Positions 52,586 to 61,560 of a DNA stretch of 64,000 nucleotides are shown here, piece after piece. The DNA comes from Rhodococcus sp. HM1. Lineage in GTDB: Bacteria > Actinomycetota > Actinomycetes > Mycobacteriales > Mycobacteriaceae. The translations under genes were made by a program, and so were the position numbers. Numbering within the stretch: position 1 is the first letter of the stretch; the number at the start of each line of letters is the position of its first letter. A model generated the notes under the pieces. That model had not been told where the DNA came from. It saw only the letters and a list, made by a program, of their open reading frames with translations, and ran no database searches. Location: assembly GCF_023218075.1 (NCBI RefSeq), contig NZ_JALPTB010000018.1, positions 1 through 64,000 on the forward strand. The letters are read 5' to 3'.

Positions 52586-53920
52586 ATGTGGGTCATGGCT
52601 ACCTGGCGCAACTGGGCGCGCACCGAGCGCGCGACACCTCGCGCATTCGAGACTCCTGCCGGCGCCGAGGAGGTCGCGGCCCTCGTCACCCGCGCCACCG
52701 AACGCGGCGAGCGGGTCAAGGCGGTCGGCGCCGGGCATTCGTTCACCGGCGCGGCGGTCACCGACGGCATCCTCGTCTCGCTCGACCGGATCGCCGGGAT
52801 CGAGCGGGTCGAACCGACCGCGACCGGTGCGCTCGTCACCGTCGGCGCCGGCACCCGTCTGCACGATCTCAACCGCCTGCTGTGGTCTCACGGCCTGGCG
52901 CTGGCGAACCTCGGCGACATCGACGTGCAGTCGATCGCCGGTGCCGTCTCCACCGGAACCCACGGCACCGGAGCGGGATTCGGCGGCCTGGCCACCCAGG
53001 TGCGCGCGGCGACCATCGTGCTCGCGGACGGACGCGTCGTGCACTGCTCCCCCACCACCGAGCCGGAACTGTTCGAGGCGGCGCGCCTCGGTGTCGGTTC
53101 CATCGGCATCCTCACCTCCCTGACGCTCGACTGCGTGCCCGCGTACCGGTTGCACGCGGCGGAGGGGCCCGCGACCCTCACCGAAACGCTCGCGACCCTC
53201 GACGAGGACCGGCTCGGCGTGGACCATTTCGAGTTCTACTGGTTCCCGCACACCGACCGTGTCCTGACCAAGCGCAACATCCGGCTCGAGGGAACCGAAC
53301 CGACCGCGCCGATCGGCCGGATCCGCGGTCTCGTGGACGACGAACTGCTCTCCAACGGCCTGTTCGGCGCGCTGCAGTACGTCGGGGCGCAGGCGCCGGG
53401 ACTGATTCCCCGCATCAACAACCTGGCCGGCCGGGCCCTGTCACCCCGCGAGTTCACCGACCGCAGCTACGCGGTGTTCGCCTCCCCGCGGCGCGTGCGG
53501 TTCCGGGAGATGGAGTACGCGATCCCGGTGGACGCACTCCCCGGCGTGCTCGCCGACATCGCCCGCGGCCTCGAACGCACCGGCCGGCAGGTCGCATTTC
53601 CGATCGAGGTGCGCTTCGCCGCCGCCGACGATGTGTGGCTGTCCACCGCGTACGGTCGCGACACCGCCTATGTCGCGGTGCACGAGTTCCACCGGCGCGA
53701 CCACCGCGACTACTTCGCGACCGTCGAGAAGATCGTGCGCGACGTCGACGGCCGGCCGCACTGGGGCAAGCTCCACGAGCGGACCGCCGACGATCTGCGG
53801 CCCGCGTACCCGAAGTTCGACGACTTCCTCGCCGTGCGGCAACGCGTCGACCCGGACGGCAGGTTCGCCAACCCGTACCTCGAGCGGGTGTTCGGCATCG
53901 AGGCGAACGCCCTCAGGTGA
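52586..53920 (+). CDS. FAD-linked aldonolactone oxidase (L-gulonolactone oxidase-like)
   Basis: 444 residues. The N-terminal FAD-binding PCMH domain includes VGAGHSFTGAAVTDG, with H51 in the position that carries covalent FAD in L-gulonolactone oxidases. The ALO domain ends with HWGKLHE, a conserved motif of the family. It probably oxidises an aldonolactone or sugar acid; mycobacterial Rv1771 is the closest relative I know. ATG 52586 has GAGGA close upstream; ATG 52595 (MATWRNW) is an equally possible start. Its 3' end overlaps the convergent adenine deaminase gene by eight bases. Confidence 0.9.
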   Translation: MWVMATWRNWARTERATPRAFETPAGAEEVAALVTRATERGERVKAVGAGHSFTGAAVTDGILVSLDRIAGIERVEPTATGALVTVGAGTRLHDLNRLLWSHGLALANLGDIDVQSIAGAVSTGTHGTGAGFGGLATQVRAATIVLADGRVVHCSPTTEPELFEAARLGVGSIGILTSLTLDCVPAYRLHAAEGPATLTETLATLDEDRLGVDHFEFYWFPHTDRVLTKRNIRLEGTEPTAPIGRIRGLVDDELLSNGLFGALQYVGAQAPGLIPRINNLAGRALSPREFTDRSYAVFASPRRVRFREMEYAIPVDALPGVLADIARGLERTGRQVAFPIEVRFAAADDVWLSTAYGRDTAYVAVHEFHRRDHRDYFATVEKIVRDVDGRPHWGKLHERTADDLRPAYPKFDDFLAVRQRVDPDGRFANPYLERVFGIEANALR

Positions 53921-54836
53921 AGGCGGCCTCGAGCGAATTGCGCACCAGCGTGTCGTGTTCGGCGTAGGTCAGGCCCAGCCCGGTGTGCAGTGCCGCGAAG
54001 TTGTCGTCGACGTAGCCGCCGAAATAGGCGGGGTCGTCGGAGTTGACGGTGACCAGCAGGCCCGCGTCGAGCATGCGGCGCAACGGGTGCTCCTCGATCG
54101 AATCCACCACGCCCAGGCGCACATTCGACAGCGGGCAGACGGTGAGCGGCACCTGCTCGTCGACGAGCCGCGCCACCAGTTCGGGATCTTCGAGTGACCG
54201 GATGCCGTGGTCGATGCGTTCGGCGCCGAGCAGATCCAGCGCCTGACGGACATAGTCCGGCGGTCCCTCCTCACCGGCGTGCGCGACGACGTGCAGACCT
54301 TCGGCGCGGGCACGGGCGAACACGTCCTCGAACAACGAGGGTGGATGGCCGACCTCGGCGGAGTCGAGACCGAGACCGATGATCGGGGCGTGCAGCCGCA
54401 GCAGCTCACCGAACACCTCACCGGCCTCCTGCACGGGACGGTCCCGCACGATCGACGCGATCATCGCGGCATCGACCCCGAACTCGCGGCCGCTGCCGGC
54501 GACGGCGTCGGCGAGCCCGTCGACGACCTCACGCAGCGGCACGCCGCGGCTGGTGTGGGCCTGCGGGTCGAAGAAGAACTCGGCGCGGGTCACGCCCGCG
54601 TCCGCCGCGCGCGCCAGGTACGCGCGGGTGAGATCGGCGAAGTCCTGCGCCGTGCGCAGCACCTGCATGTTGGCGTAGTACAACTCCAGGAACGAACCGA
54701 GATCGGTGAACTCGTACCGCGAACGTAGATCGGCGATATCGCGATACGGCAGGGACACCTCGTTGCGCTCGGCCAGCGCGAAGATCAGCTCGGGTTCGAG
54801 CGTGCCCTCGATGTGCACGTGCAGTTCGGCGCTCAT
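53913..54836 (-). CDS. Adenine deaminase (adenosine deaminase superfamily)
   Basis: 307-residue metal-dependent amidohydrolase that most likely converts adenine to hypoxanthine. Zinc ligands HVHIEGTLE (His 6, His 8), VAHAGEE and the SDDPAYFGGY motif are visible. The DDPAYFGGY form and short length fit adenine deaminases of the Streptomyces/Aah1 group rather than adenosine deaminases. ATG 54836 starts directly at MSAELHVH; the frame is open to 54884 but without homology. The 3' end overlaps the convergent oxidase by eight bases. Confidence 0.87.
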   Translation of the reverse strand: MSAELHVHIEGTLEPELIFALAERNEVSLPYRDIADLRSRYEFTDLGSFLELYYANMQVLRTAQDFADLTRAYLARAADAGVTRAEFFFDPQAHTSRGVPLREVVDGLADAVAGSGREFGVDAAMIASIVRDRPVQEAGEVFGELLRLHAPIIGLGLDSAEVGHPPSLFEDVFARARAEGLHVVAHAGEEGPPDYVRQALDLLGAERIDHGIRSLEDPELVARLVDEQVPLTVCPLSNVRLGVVDSIEEHPLRRMLDAGLLVTVNSDDPAYFGGYVDDNFAALHTGLGLTYAEHDTLVRNSLEAAFT

Positions 54837-54863
54837 GCGTTCGGCTCCTCCCGGACTCCCGGT

Positions 54864-54901
54864 ACCGCGGTGCCCGCCCGTCACCGGACGGGCACCGCGG
54901 T
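54864..54901 (-). terminator. Hairpin between crotonase stop and adenine deaminase start
   Basis: ACCGCGGTGCCCG at 54864-54876 pairs perfectly with CGGGCACCGCGGT at 54889-54901 around a 12-base loop. It begins a few bases after the crotonase stop (54906) on the minus strand. Confidence 0.8.
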
Positions 54902-54905
54902 GAGG

Positions 54906-55667
54906 TCAGCGCCCCTTCCAGACGGGGGCGCGCTTCTCGGCGAACGCCGTCGCACCCTCGCGGGCGTCCTCCGACACGAACACCGGACCGGCGATCTCCA
55001 TCTGCTTCGCGAACGCCTCGTCGGACGACCAGTCCGCGGCGGCCGCGACGATCTGCTTGGTCACCGCGACCGCGAGCGGGCCGTTGGCGGTGATGCGCCC
55101 GGCGAGTGCGAGCGCACCGTCGAGCGCGCCACCCGGCTCGGTGAGCGTGTTGACGAACCCGAAACCGTACGCTTCCTCGGCGGTGAAGCTGTCGCCGGTC
55201 AGGGCGAGTTCGAGTGCCTTCTGGTACGGGATGCGCTTCGGCAGGCGCAGCAGACCGCCACCGGCGGCGACGAGTCCGCGCTTGACCTCGGGGATGCCGA
55301 ACTTGGCGTCCCGGGCCGCGACGACCAGGTCGGTCGCCAGCACCAGTTCGGTGCCGCCCGCGAGCGCGTAGCCCTCGACCGCGGAGATCAGCGGCTTGCG
55401 CGGCGGCTGCTCGGTGAAACCCATTCCCCGGCCCGGGACCACGACGTTCTCGCCGGCCACGAACGCCTTGAGATCCATGCCGGCGCAGAAGTTTCCGCCG
55501 GCACCGGTGAGGACACCGACCGAGAGGTCGTCGTCGCCGTCGAGTTCGTCGATCGCTTCGGCCAGTCCGTGGCTCACGGCGGCGTTGACGGCGTTGCGGG
55601 CGTCGGGCCGGTTGATGGTGATGACCAGTACTCGACCACGACGCTCGGACAAGACCACATCGGACAT
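54906..55667 (-). CDS. Enoyl-CoA hydratase/isomerase family protein (crotonase)
   Basis: 253 residues of the crotonase fold. The CoA-binding and oxyanion motifs are GGNFCAGMDLKAF near residue 63 and AGGTELVLATDLVVAA near 107. The glutamate region is FGIPEVKRGLVAAGGGLLRLP; the second acidic catalytic residue of classic hydratases appears to be missing (GGGLLRL), so it may be an isomerase or act on an unusual acyl-CoA. The C-terminus FAEKRAPVWKGR is typical of EchA proteins. GGAGG is nine bases upstream of ATG 55667; the in-frame upstream extension is not homologous. Confidence 0.88.
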   Translation of the reverse strand: MSDVVLSERRGRVLVITINRPDARNAVNAAVSHGLAEAIDELDGDDDLSVGVLTGAGGNFCAGMDLKAFVAGENVVVPGRGMGFTEQPPRKPLISAVEGYALAGGTELVLATDLVVAARDAKFGIPEVKRGLVAAGGGLLRLPKRIPYQKALELALTGDSFTAEEAYGFGFVNTLTEPGGALDGALALAGRITANGPLAVAVTKQIVAAAADWSSDEAFAKQMEIAGPVFVSEDAREGATAFAEKRAPVWKGR

Positions 55668-55754
55668 GTGCGTATACCTCCACTGAGCGGATCGGATGCG
55701 CCGACCCGGGTGTGGGTCGCGGCACATCAGGTGTATACCCGAGTCCGCGTCACA

Positions 55755-56813
55755 TCACGAGACCCGTACCGCTAGCTGGGTGACGAACCCGTCTTCGTCG
55801 ATCTCGACCTGGTCGCCGGTGCGGAACCAGCCGTCGCCGAACGTCTCGGCGGTGCCCTGCGGATCGTTCCAGTACCGGCGGGCCACACTCGGGCCACGGC
55901 ACAGCAGTTCACCCACGCCGCGTTCGGCATCGGGGCCGAGCAACGCGACCTCCATTCCGCCGAACGGAATCCCGATGCTGCGGGGATGCCGCTGCCGAGC
56001 CTCGATCGGCAGCACCAGTCCGATCCCGCCGGTCTCCGCGACCCCCCAGCCGCGCACGCAGCGGGCCGTCGGGAACGAGGCGCGCAGGTGGCGCCACGGC
56101 ACCCGGATGCCGCGCGCCCCGGCCGCGACGACGGTGCCACCGACCGACAGGGTGGGCAGCAGTTGCACACCGCATCCGACGGCGGTGGACAGCGGCGCGG
56201 TGATCACGGTCCGCACGCCACCGACGCCGAGATCCATCGCGTGGACGACCGCTTCGATGGTGGACAGGATGTTCTCGTTGGTCAATTCGACACCGTGCAG
56301 CCCCCCGCCGCACTTGCGCACGTAGTAGAGCAGGGCCAGCTCCTCGGGCGAGGCACCGCCGTCGAGGAAGGCGACCCCGTCGGGCACCTTCCCCTCGAGC
56401 ATGACGATCGCGCCGCTGTCGGCGACGATCCACTCGAGTTCGGCGTCGCTGCACGTCGGATCCGGCAGGACCGGGACACCACCGGCCAGGACGACGCCGA
56501 GAAACGCGTGGAGCCAGTCGAATCCGTTCCGGTAGTGCACGACGACGCGGTCCGCCGGGCCGACACCCTGGTCCAGCAGGCCGCCGGCGACGCGGGCGGC
56601 GGCAGCCCACAGTTCGCGGTAGGTGATGCCGCGACCGGCCCGGTCGACGGCGGCGGTGCGCTGCGCGAACCGCAAGGCGCTGCGGTCGAGGAGTTCGGCC
56701 AGGCACGGCTCGAGCCCCTCGTATCGGAAGACCCCCGCGTGCCGGGTGACGCGTTCGTCGCGCAGCCATGCGGCACCACCGGAAAATCTGACCAACGCCG
56801 GCGACATCGCCAC
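55755..56813 (-). CDS. Degenerate AMP-binding (acyl-CoA synthetase-like) protein lacking the C-terminal domain
   Basis: 352 residues that align with the N-terminal domain of acyl-CoA synthetases: ITYRELWAAAARVAGGLL, YRNGFDWLHAFLGVVLAGGVPVLPDPT, GWGVAETGGIGL, and DGWFRTGDQVEIDEDGFV. The ATP-binding P-loop, normally YTSGTTGxPKGV, reads YYVRKCGGGLHGV at 163-175: the serine, threonines and lysine are gone. The chain stops right after DGFV, before the hinge and the C-terminal lysine domain. It cannot be a normal ligase; a binding, scaffold or regulatory role, or a decaying gene, is possible. The frame is intact throughout. Confidence 0.82.
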   Translation of the reverse strand: MAMSPALVRFSGGAAWLRDERVTRHAGVFRYEGLEPCLAELLDRSALRFAQRTAAVDRAGRGITYRELWAAAARVAGGLLDQGVGPADRVVVHYRNGFDWLHAFLGVVLAGGVPVLPDPTCSDAELEWIVADSGAIVMLEGKVPDGVAFLDGGASPEELALLYYVRKCGGGLHGVELTNENILSTIEAVVHAMDLGVGGVRTVITAPLSTAVGCGVQLLPTLSVGGTVVAAGARGIRVPWRHLRASFPTARCVRGWGVAETGGIGLVLPIEARQRHPRSIGIPFGGMEVALLGPDAERGVGELLCRGPSVARRYWNDPQGTAETFGDGWFRTGDQVEIDEDGFVTQLAVRVS

Positions 56814-56878
56814 CTCCGATCGTCTGCGTGCCTCGCACTATATGGCGTGCATCACATTTCGGGGTGGGTTCGGTCGCC

Positions 56879-58354
56879 TCAACTGTGTGTGGCGTCCACA
56901 GTGTCCGATTCGGGGACCACCGGCTGCTTCACCTGAGTGTGCGGCCGCGCGAAGAACAGCGACGCGACGAGTCCGACGAGGAGCACCGCTGCCGGCAGCC
57001 ACATCGACTGGGCCATGGCCGTCGAGAACGGCTCGTGCAACTGCTCGGGCATCACGCCCGTGTTCATCTCGGAGCTGCCGCCTCCCCCGAGTCCCTCCGC
57101 GGCGAGCCGGGAGGTCATGAGCGCACCCATCGCGGCGCTGCCGAGCACCGCACCGATCTGCCGGTCGGTGTTGTACACACCGGAACCGGCACCGGCCTGC
57201 TGCGGCGCCAGGTGGTTCGTCGCGGTCGCCGACAGCGGCGACCAGATCCCGGTCATGGCGACACCCATCAGCGCCGACGGCAGCAGCAGCGACCACGTCG
57301 GCGAATCCGGTGTCATCACCGCCGACAGCCAGACCAGCGAGATCGCCAGCAACGCGAACCCGGTTCCCGCGATGTAGCGCGGATGCACCCGGTCGACGAG
57401 GCGGCCGACGAACGGTGCGAGGATGCCGGTGAACACCGCCATCGGCACCATCAGCAGCGCCGAACCGGTCGGGCTGAGGCCGCGCACCGCCTGTGCGTAG
57501 AACATCAGCGGCAGCGTCATCGCGGTGACGGTGAAACCGATCGCCACGATCCCGATGTTCGCGAGCGAGAAGTTGCGGTCGCGGAACAGCTCGAGGGGCA
57601 CGAGCGGCTCACCGCGCATCCGCCCCTGGTACAGAACGAACACCACGAGCAGGACCACACCGGCCGCGATGCAGCCCCACACCTTCGCGGACCAGTCGTA
57701 GGAATTGCCCTCCTGGATGCCGAACACCAGCAGGAACATGCCCGCGCCGCTGAGCGCGACACCGGGCAGATCGAAGGTGTGCGAGTGCGTCTCCAGGTTC
57801 GGCACCAGCCGCACCGCCATCACGAACGCGAGGACGCCGACGGGGACGTTGACGAAGAAGATCCACTCCCAGCCCAGACCGTCGACCAGACCACCGCCGG
57901 CGAGCGGCCCGACGAGGCTCGCGACACCGGCCACGGCACCCCACATGCCCATCGCGGCGCCGCGCCGGTCCGGCGGGAAGATGCGGGTGATGATCGCCAT
58001 CGTCTGCGGCGACATCAGTGCCGCACCGAGTCCCTGGAAGACCCGCGCCAGGATCAGGACCGCGATGGTGCCGGACAGACCGCACCACAACGACGCGGCG
58101 GTGAACAGCACCAGACCCGCCAGGTAGATGCGTTTGGGACCGAAGCGATCGCCGAGGCGGCCGGTGACGAGCAGCGGCACCGCGTACGCCAGCAGATACG
58201 CGCTCGTCACCCACACCACGGAGTTGATGTCCGCGTCGAGCTCTCGCATGATCACGGGGTTGGCGACGGCCACGATGGTGCCGTCGACCATGATCATGAA
58301 GAACCCGAGGCACAGCGCCCACAGCGCGGGCCATTCTCCGGATCTGGTGTTCAC
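56879..58354 (-). CDS. MFS drug exporter, DHA2/EmrB-QacA family
   Basis: 491 residues with about 14 transmembrane helices. The TM1 motif DGTIVAVANPVI, motif A GRLGDRFGPKRIYLAG and motif C MWGAVAGVASLVGPLAGG are characteristic of the DHA2 family of proton-driven drug exporters. A glycine/serine-rich loop (GLGGGGSSEMN) lies before the last helix. GTG 58354 has AGGAG five bases upstream and is preferred to GTG 58369. The divergent GNAT gene starts only 37 bases away. The degenerate AMP-binding gene follows downstream. Confidence 0.93.
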   Translation of the reverse strand: MNTRSGEWPALWALCLGFFMIMVDGTIVAVANPVIMRELDADINSVVWVTSAYLLAYAVPLLVTGRLGDRFGPKRIYLAGLVLFTAASLWCGLSGTIAVLILARVFQGLGAALMSPQTMAIITRIFPPDRRGAAMGMWGAVAGVASLVGPLAGGGLVDGLGWEWIFFVNVPVGVLAFVMAVRLVPNLETHSHTFDLPGVALSGAGMFLLVFGIQEGNSYDWSAKVWGCIAAGVVLLVVFVLYQGRMRGEPLVPLELFRDRNFSLANIGIVAIGFTVTAMTLPLMFYAQAVRGLSPTGSALLMVPMAVFTGILAPFVGRLVDRVHPRYIAGTGFALLAISLVWLSAVMTPDSPTWSLLLPSALMGVAMTGIWSPLSATATNHLAPQQAGAGSGVYNTDRQIGAVLGSAAMGALMTSRLAAEGLGGGGSSEMNTGVMPEQLHEPFSTAMAQSMWLPAAVLLVGLVASLFFARPHTQVKQPVVPESDTVDATHS

Positions 58355-58391
58355 GAACGCTCCTTCCACTACGCGGGTCTACGGTAGCCGC

Positions 58392-59072
58392 GTGGAACGA
58401 CATCTCCTGGACATCGTGCAGCTGGCGTGGTGCCGTGAACTCGCTCTCGACGACCACGCGCTCACCGCGGGTGGGCGTGTGGTGCGCGTGGACGATACCG
58501 CCGACCGGCTGCAGGTTCTGCGTCTGGGTGAGACGACGGCCGTCGTCGGTCCCGGTGACGCGGTCGCGGCCGTCGACCGCATTCCCGCCGAAGCGCTCGA
58601 CGCGGCGACGGTCCGGGAGGCGACGGGCGGGCACGGCGCCCGGAGCCACGTGCTGCACTACTGCGCGGACTGGATCGATGCGAGCCGGGTGCGGGATCCG
58701 CTGATCTCGCACGACGCCCGCGACCTCGCCGAACTGCGGCGGCGCTGCCCGCCGGACGACACGATCGATGCCACCCCCGCCGACGGCGACCGCGTGTTCG
58801 TCCTTCTCGACGACGACCACCGGCCGCTGTCCGCGGCCGGATACGGCGAAGTCCACTCGATCCTCGCCGACGTGGTGGCGCTGACCGTCCCCGAACATCG
58901 GCGGCTGGGTCTGGCCTCGACCGTCGCGACCCTGGCGACACACGAGGCCCTGGACGCGGGACTGATTCCGCAGTGCCGGGTCCGCCGCGACAATCTCGCC
59001 GGGCGCGGTCTGGCGGCGGTACTGGGATACGAGGAGTGCGGAAGCCACCTGACGGTGCAGCTGCGGCGCTAG
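58392..59072 (+). CDS. GNAT-family acetyltransferase-like protein
   Basis: 226 residues. The C-terminal part has the GNAT core (ILADVVALTVPEHRRLGLASTVATLATHEAL, followed by QCRVRRDNLAGRGLAAVLGYEECG), with the acetyl-CoA-binding R-x-x-G-L-A loop. The N-terminal 100 residues look like a degenerate second GNAT half. Substrate unknown. GTG 58392 is used; the open frame extends far upstream into the exporter gene. The hydroquinone reductase-like gene follows after 32 bases. Confidence 0.82.
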   Translation: MERHLLDIVQLAWCRELALDDHALTAGGRVVRVDDTADRLQVLRLGETTAVVGPGDAVAAVDRIPAEALDAATVREATGGHGARSHVLHYCADWIDASRVRDPLISHDARDLAELRRRCPPDDTIDATPADGDRVFVLLDDDHRPLSAAGYGEVHSILADVVALTVPEHRRLGLASTVATLATHEALDAGLIPQCRVRRDNLAGRGLAAVLGYEECGSHLTVQLRR

Positions 59073-59104
59073 CGTGTAGTCAACTCCGCAGGGAAGGAAA
59101 TCCC

Positions 59105-60148
59105 GTGACCGAACACTCCGATTCCCGCAGCAGCAGCTACGTCGAAGCCGGTGAGTTCAACCGCGACACCCGCTACGTGACGACGCGGATCACCGCGGAC
59201 GGCCGGGACGGATATCCGGTCGAGGCCGGTCGCTATCGGCTGATCGCGGCGCGGGCCTGCCCGTGGGCGAACCGCGCGCTGATCGTGCGACGGCTGCTGG
59301 GACTCGAGGATGCGTTGTCGCTGGGACTGTGCGGTCCGACGCACGACCGGCGCAGCTGGACGTTCGATCTCGATCCCGGAGGGGTCGACCCGGTGCTCGG
59401 CATCGAGCGACTCCAGGAGGCGTACTTCGCGCGGGACCCCGAATATTCGCGCGGCATCACCGTCCCGGCGATCGTGGAGGTGAGCACCGGGCAGGTCGTC
59501 ACCAACGACTACGCGCAGATCACCCTCGACCTGTCCACCGAGTGGACCCGGTTCCACCGGCCGGGCGCCCCCGACCTGTATCCGGAGGCACTTCGCGCCG
59601 AGATCGACGAGGTCGCCGAACTGGTGTACCGGGACGTGAACAACGGGGTCTACCGGTGCGGTTTCGCCGGATCACAGCACGCCTACGAGGAGGCGTTCGA
59701 CGCCCTGTTCGCGCGGCTCGACTGGCTCGAGGACCGGCTCACCACGCGCCGGTACCTGGTGGGCGACACCATCACCGAGGCGGACGTGCGGCTGTTCACC
59801 ACCCTCGCCCGGTTCGACGCGGTCTATCACGGGCACTTCAAGTGCAACCGCAACCCGCTCCCCGCGTTCCCCGCGCTGTGGGCGTATGCGCGGGACCTGT
59901 TCACCACACCCGGGTTCGGCGACACGATCGACTTCGTGCAGATCAAGCAGCACTACTACCTCGTGCACACCGATATCAACCCCACCGGGATCGTGCCGAA
60001 GGGGCCGGACCTGTCCGGCTGGCTCACCCCGCACGGGCGCGAAGCGCTCGGTGGCCGGCCGTTCGGGGACGGCACACCGCCGCTCCCTCCCCAGCCGGCC
60101 GAACAGGTCCCGAGCGGTCACTCGCCGCTGGCGGCCTCACCCCTGTAG
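59105..60148 (+). CDS. Glutathionyl-hydroquinone reductase-like transferase (ECM4/YqjG family)
   Basis: 347 residues. N-terminal thioredoxin-like domain with RACPWANRALI, the CPWA motif of this omega-class transferase family (Cys 52), and an all-helical C-terminal domain (AYEEAFDALFARLDWLEDRL, GDTITEADVRLFTTLARFDAVYHGHFKCN). These enzymes reduce thiol-conjugated hydroquinones; in actinomycetes the thiol is probably mycothiol. GGAAGGAA precedes GTG 59105. The extended proline-rich C-terminus (TPPLPPQPAEQ) overlaps the convergent VOC gene by 31 bases. Confidence 0.9.
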   Translation: MTEHSDSRSSSYVEAGEFNRDTRYVTTRITADGRDGYPVEAGRYRLIAARACPWANRALIVRRLLGLEDALSLGLCGPTHDRRSWTFDLDPGGVDPVLGIERLQEAYFARDPEYSRGITVPAIVEVSTGQVVTNDYAQITLDLSTEWTRFHRPGAPDLYPEALRAEIDEVAELVYRDVNNGVYRCGFAGSQHAYEEAFDALFARLDWLEDRLTTRRYLVGDTITEADVRLFTTLARFDAVYHGHFKCNRNPLPAFPALWAYARDLFTTPGFGDTIDFVQIKQHYYLVHTDINPTGIVPKGPDLSGWLTPHGREALGGRPFGDGTPPLPPQPAEQVPSGHSPLAASPL

Positions 60149-60567
60149 GTGCCGAAACTCCAGTGGACGCCCTGCGGGTCGCGGCACGTGAATCCGTGCG
60201 ATCCGAAGTCCTCGTCGCGGATGCCGCGCGTGACGGTCGCGCCGTGCGCGAGGGCCCGGTCGTACAGAGCGTCGACCTTCGCGTCGTCGGGCACGACGAG
60301 ATAAGCCGCGCCGACGCCGGCGGGCAGGTCGATCGCACTGTCGTCTCGGCCGGCCGAGCCGAGCATGATGCCGCCGCCGTACGGCCAGGTCAGTTCCGCG
60401 TGGTCGACGCGGTCGCCCTCGCCGTACACGGCCGTCTCGACGAACCCGAACGCGTCGACGAGGAAGCGGATGGCGCCGCGTGCGTCGTCGTAGGTGAAGC
60501 AGGGAAACACTGCTGTCGTGGTGGTTGTCGTGGCCATGTCGTCGGTAGTCATGTCGTCGGTAGTCAT
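60118..60567 (-). CDS. VOC/glyoxalase-superfamily protein
   Basis: 149 residues. The VOC fold is evident (FPCFTYDDARGAIRFLVDAFGF, then AYLVVPDDAKVDALYDRALAHGATVTRG and DPQGVHWSFG). The DPQG-W motif is shared with PhnB-like proteins. Metal ligands are incomplete, so catalysis is uncertain. The start lies in a 15-base tandem repeat (MTTDDMTTDDMATT); starts at 60567, 60552 and 60537 are all possible. The first is coupled to the AraC stop (ATGA overlap). The 3' end overlaps the convergent transferase gene by 31 bases. Confidence 0.85.
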   Translation of the reverse strand: MTTDDMTTDDMATTTTTTAVFPCFTYDDARGAIRFLVDAFGFVETAVYGEGDRVDHAELTWPYGGGIMLGSAGRDDSAIDLPAGVGAAYLVVPDDAKVDALYDRALAHGATVTRGIRDEDFGSHGFTCRDPQGVHWSFGTYRGEAASGE

Positions 60568-61421
60568 GTCACAGATCCTCCGTCCGTCGACGGTTCCCCG
60601 TCTTGGACGATTGGGAACACCTCGTCGTCCATCCACTGCGACGGGGGTACCCCGGCGAGGTCGCGCCAGTCGCGGGCCAGGTGCGCCTGGTCGTAGAAGC
60701 CCGCGCGCACCGCGACGTCCGCGAGACGGTGCCGGCCGGGGGTGCGCAGCAGCCTGCGGGAGCGGTCGAACCGCGCCAGCCGCGCCGCGTCCTTGGGCCC
60801 GACCCCGTATTCGGCGGTGAATCGGCCGGTCAGGTGGCGGCGGCTCCAGCCGATGTCGTCGGCGACCGCCCGCACCCCGGCGCTTCCAGGGGAGGTCAGC
60901 TGCTGCCACGCCCGCGCGAGCCGGGGCTCGACACCGCCGGCGCGCCGGTCGCGGCGTTCGAGGCGGCCGAGCACGTCGTCGAGCACCGCGAACCGCTCCG
61001 GCCATTCCTCGGCCGCGGCGATGCGGTCCTGCAACTCCCGCGCGTCGGCGCCGAGCACGTCCTCCAGGTCGACGACCCACGCGCCGAGTGCCCCGGCCGG
61101 GACGCCGAGCAGGGCGCGGGCACCGGCCGGGGTGAGCGCCAGCTGGATGCCGTGCTGGTTGCCGTCGTGCGCGATCGTCACCGGTGACGTCGTGAGGCCG
61201 CCGGCGAGTGCCCGGAACCGGCCCGGCTGCTGTCCGGGAGCGGCGGCGCGGGCGAGGTCGAGGGGTTCGCCGATCGTCAGCACGACCGTCAGGTCCTGCG
61301 ACGGCAGTCCCAGATGCTCGCCTGCGGGGAAACCGGTGAGGCGGTAGCCGTCGTACCAGCGCACGTACGGCCGCAACGGCGGCGCCGGCCGCCGTCGCGC
61401 TCCGTCGGAGACCCCCGGCAC
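60564..61421 (-). CDS. AraC-family transcriptional regulator
   Basis: 285 residues. The C-terminal double HTH is clear: RAVADDIGWSRRHLTGRFTAEYGVGPKDAARLARFDRSRRLL and then LADVAVRAGFYDQAHLARDWRDLAGVPPSQW. The N-terminal domain (RPYVRWYDGYRLTGFPAGEHLGLPSQDLTVVLTIGEPL) is a cupin-like sensor of the type seen in AraC regulators paired with VOC proteins. It is coupled to the VOC gene, which it probably controls. GTG 61421 is used; no strong ribosome site is visible. Confidence 0.9.
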   Translation of the reverse strand: MPGVSDGARRRPAPPLRPYVRWYDGYRLTGFPAGEHLGLPSQDLTVVLTIGEPLDLARAAAPGQQPGRFRALAGGLTTSPVTIAHDGNQHGIQLALTPAGARALLGVPAGALGAWVVDLEDVLGADARELQDRIAAAEEWPERFAVLDDVLGRLERRDRRAGGVEPRLARAWQQLTSPGSAGVRAVADDIGWSRRHLTGRFTAEYGVGPKDAARLARFDRSRRLLRTPGRHRLADVAVRAGFYDQAHLARDWRDLAGVPPSQWMDDEVFPIVQDGEPSTDGGSVT

Positions 61422-61560
61422 AATCGCCAGCGTAGGCGCGGTCCGGTCGCAATCCCACCGGCTCGTCGCCGGAAATATCTATAGTCGGCCGTGCACCCCC
61501 GGATGTGCCTCCGCGACACGAAGACGGCGACACACAGGGGGCGACACGAAAGGCGAACCG

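Noticed and set aside
55755-56813. Annotating the AMP-binding gene as a pseudogene
   Set aside because: The frame is uninterrupted, other fold motifs are well preserved and the start and stop are normal; loss of catalysis does not prove loss of function.
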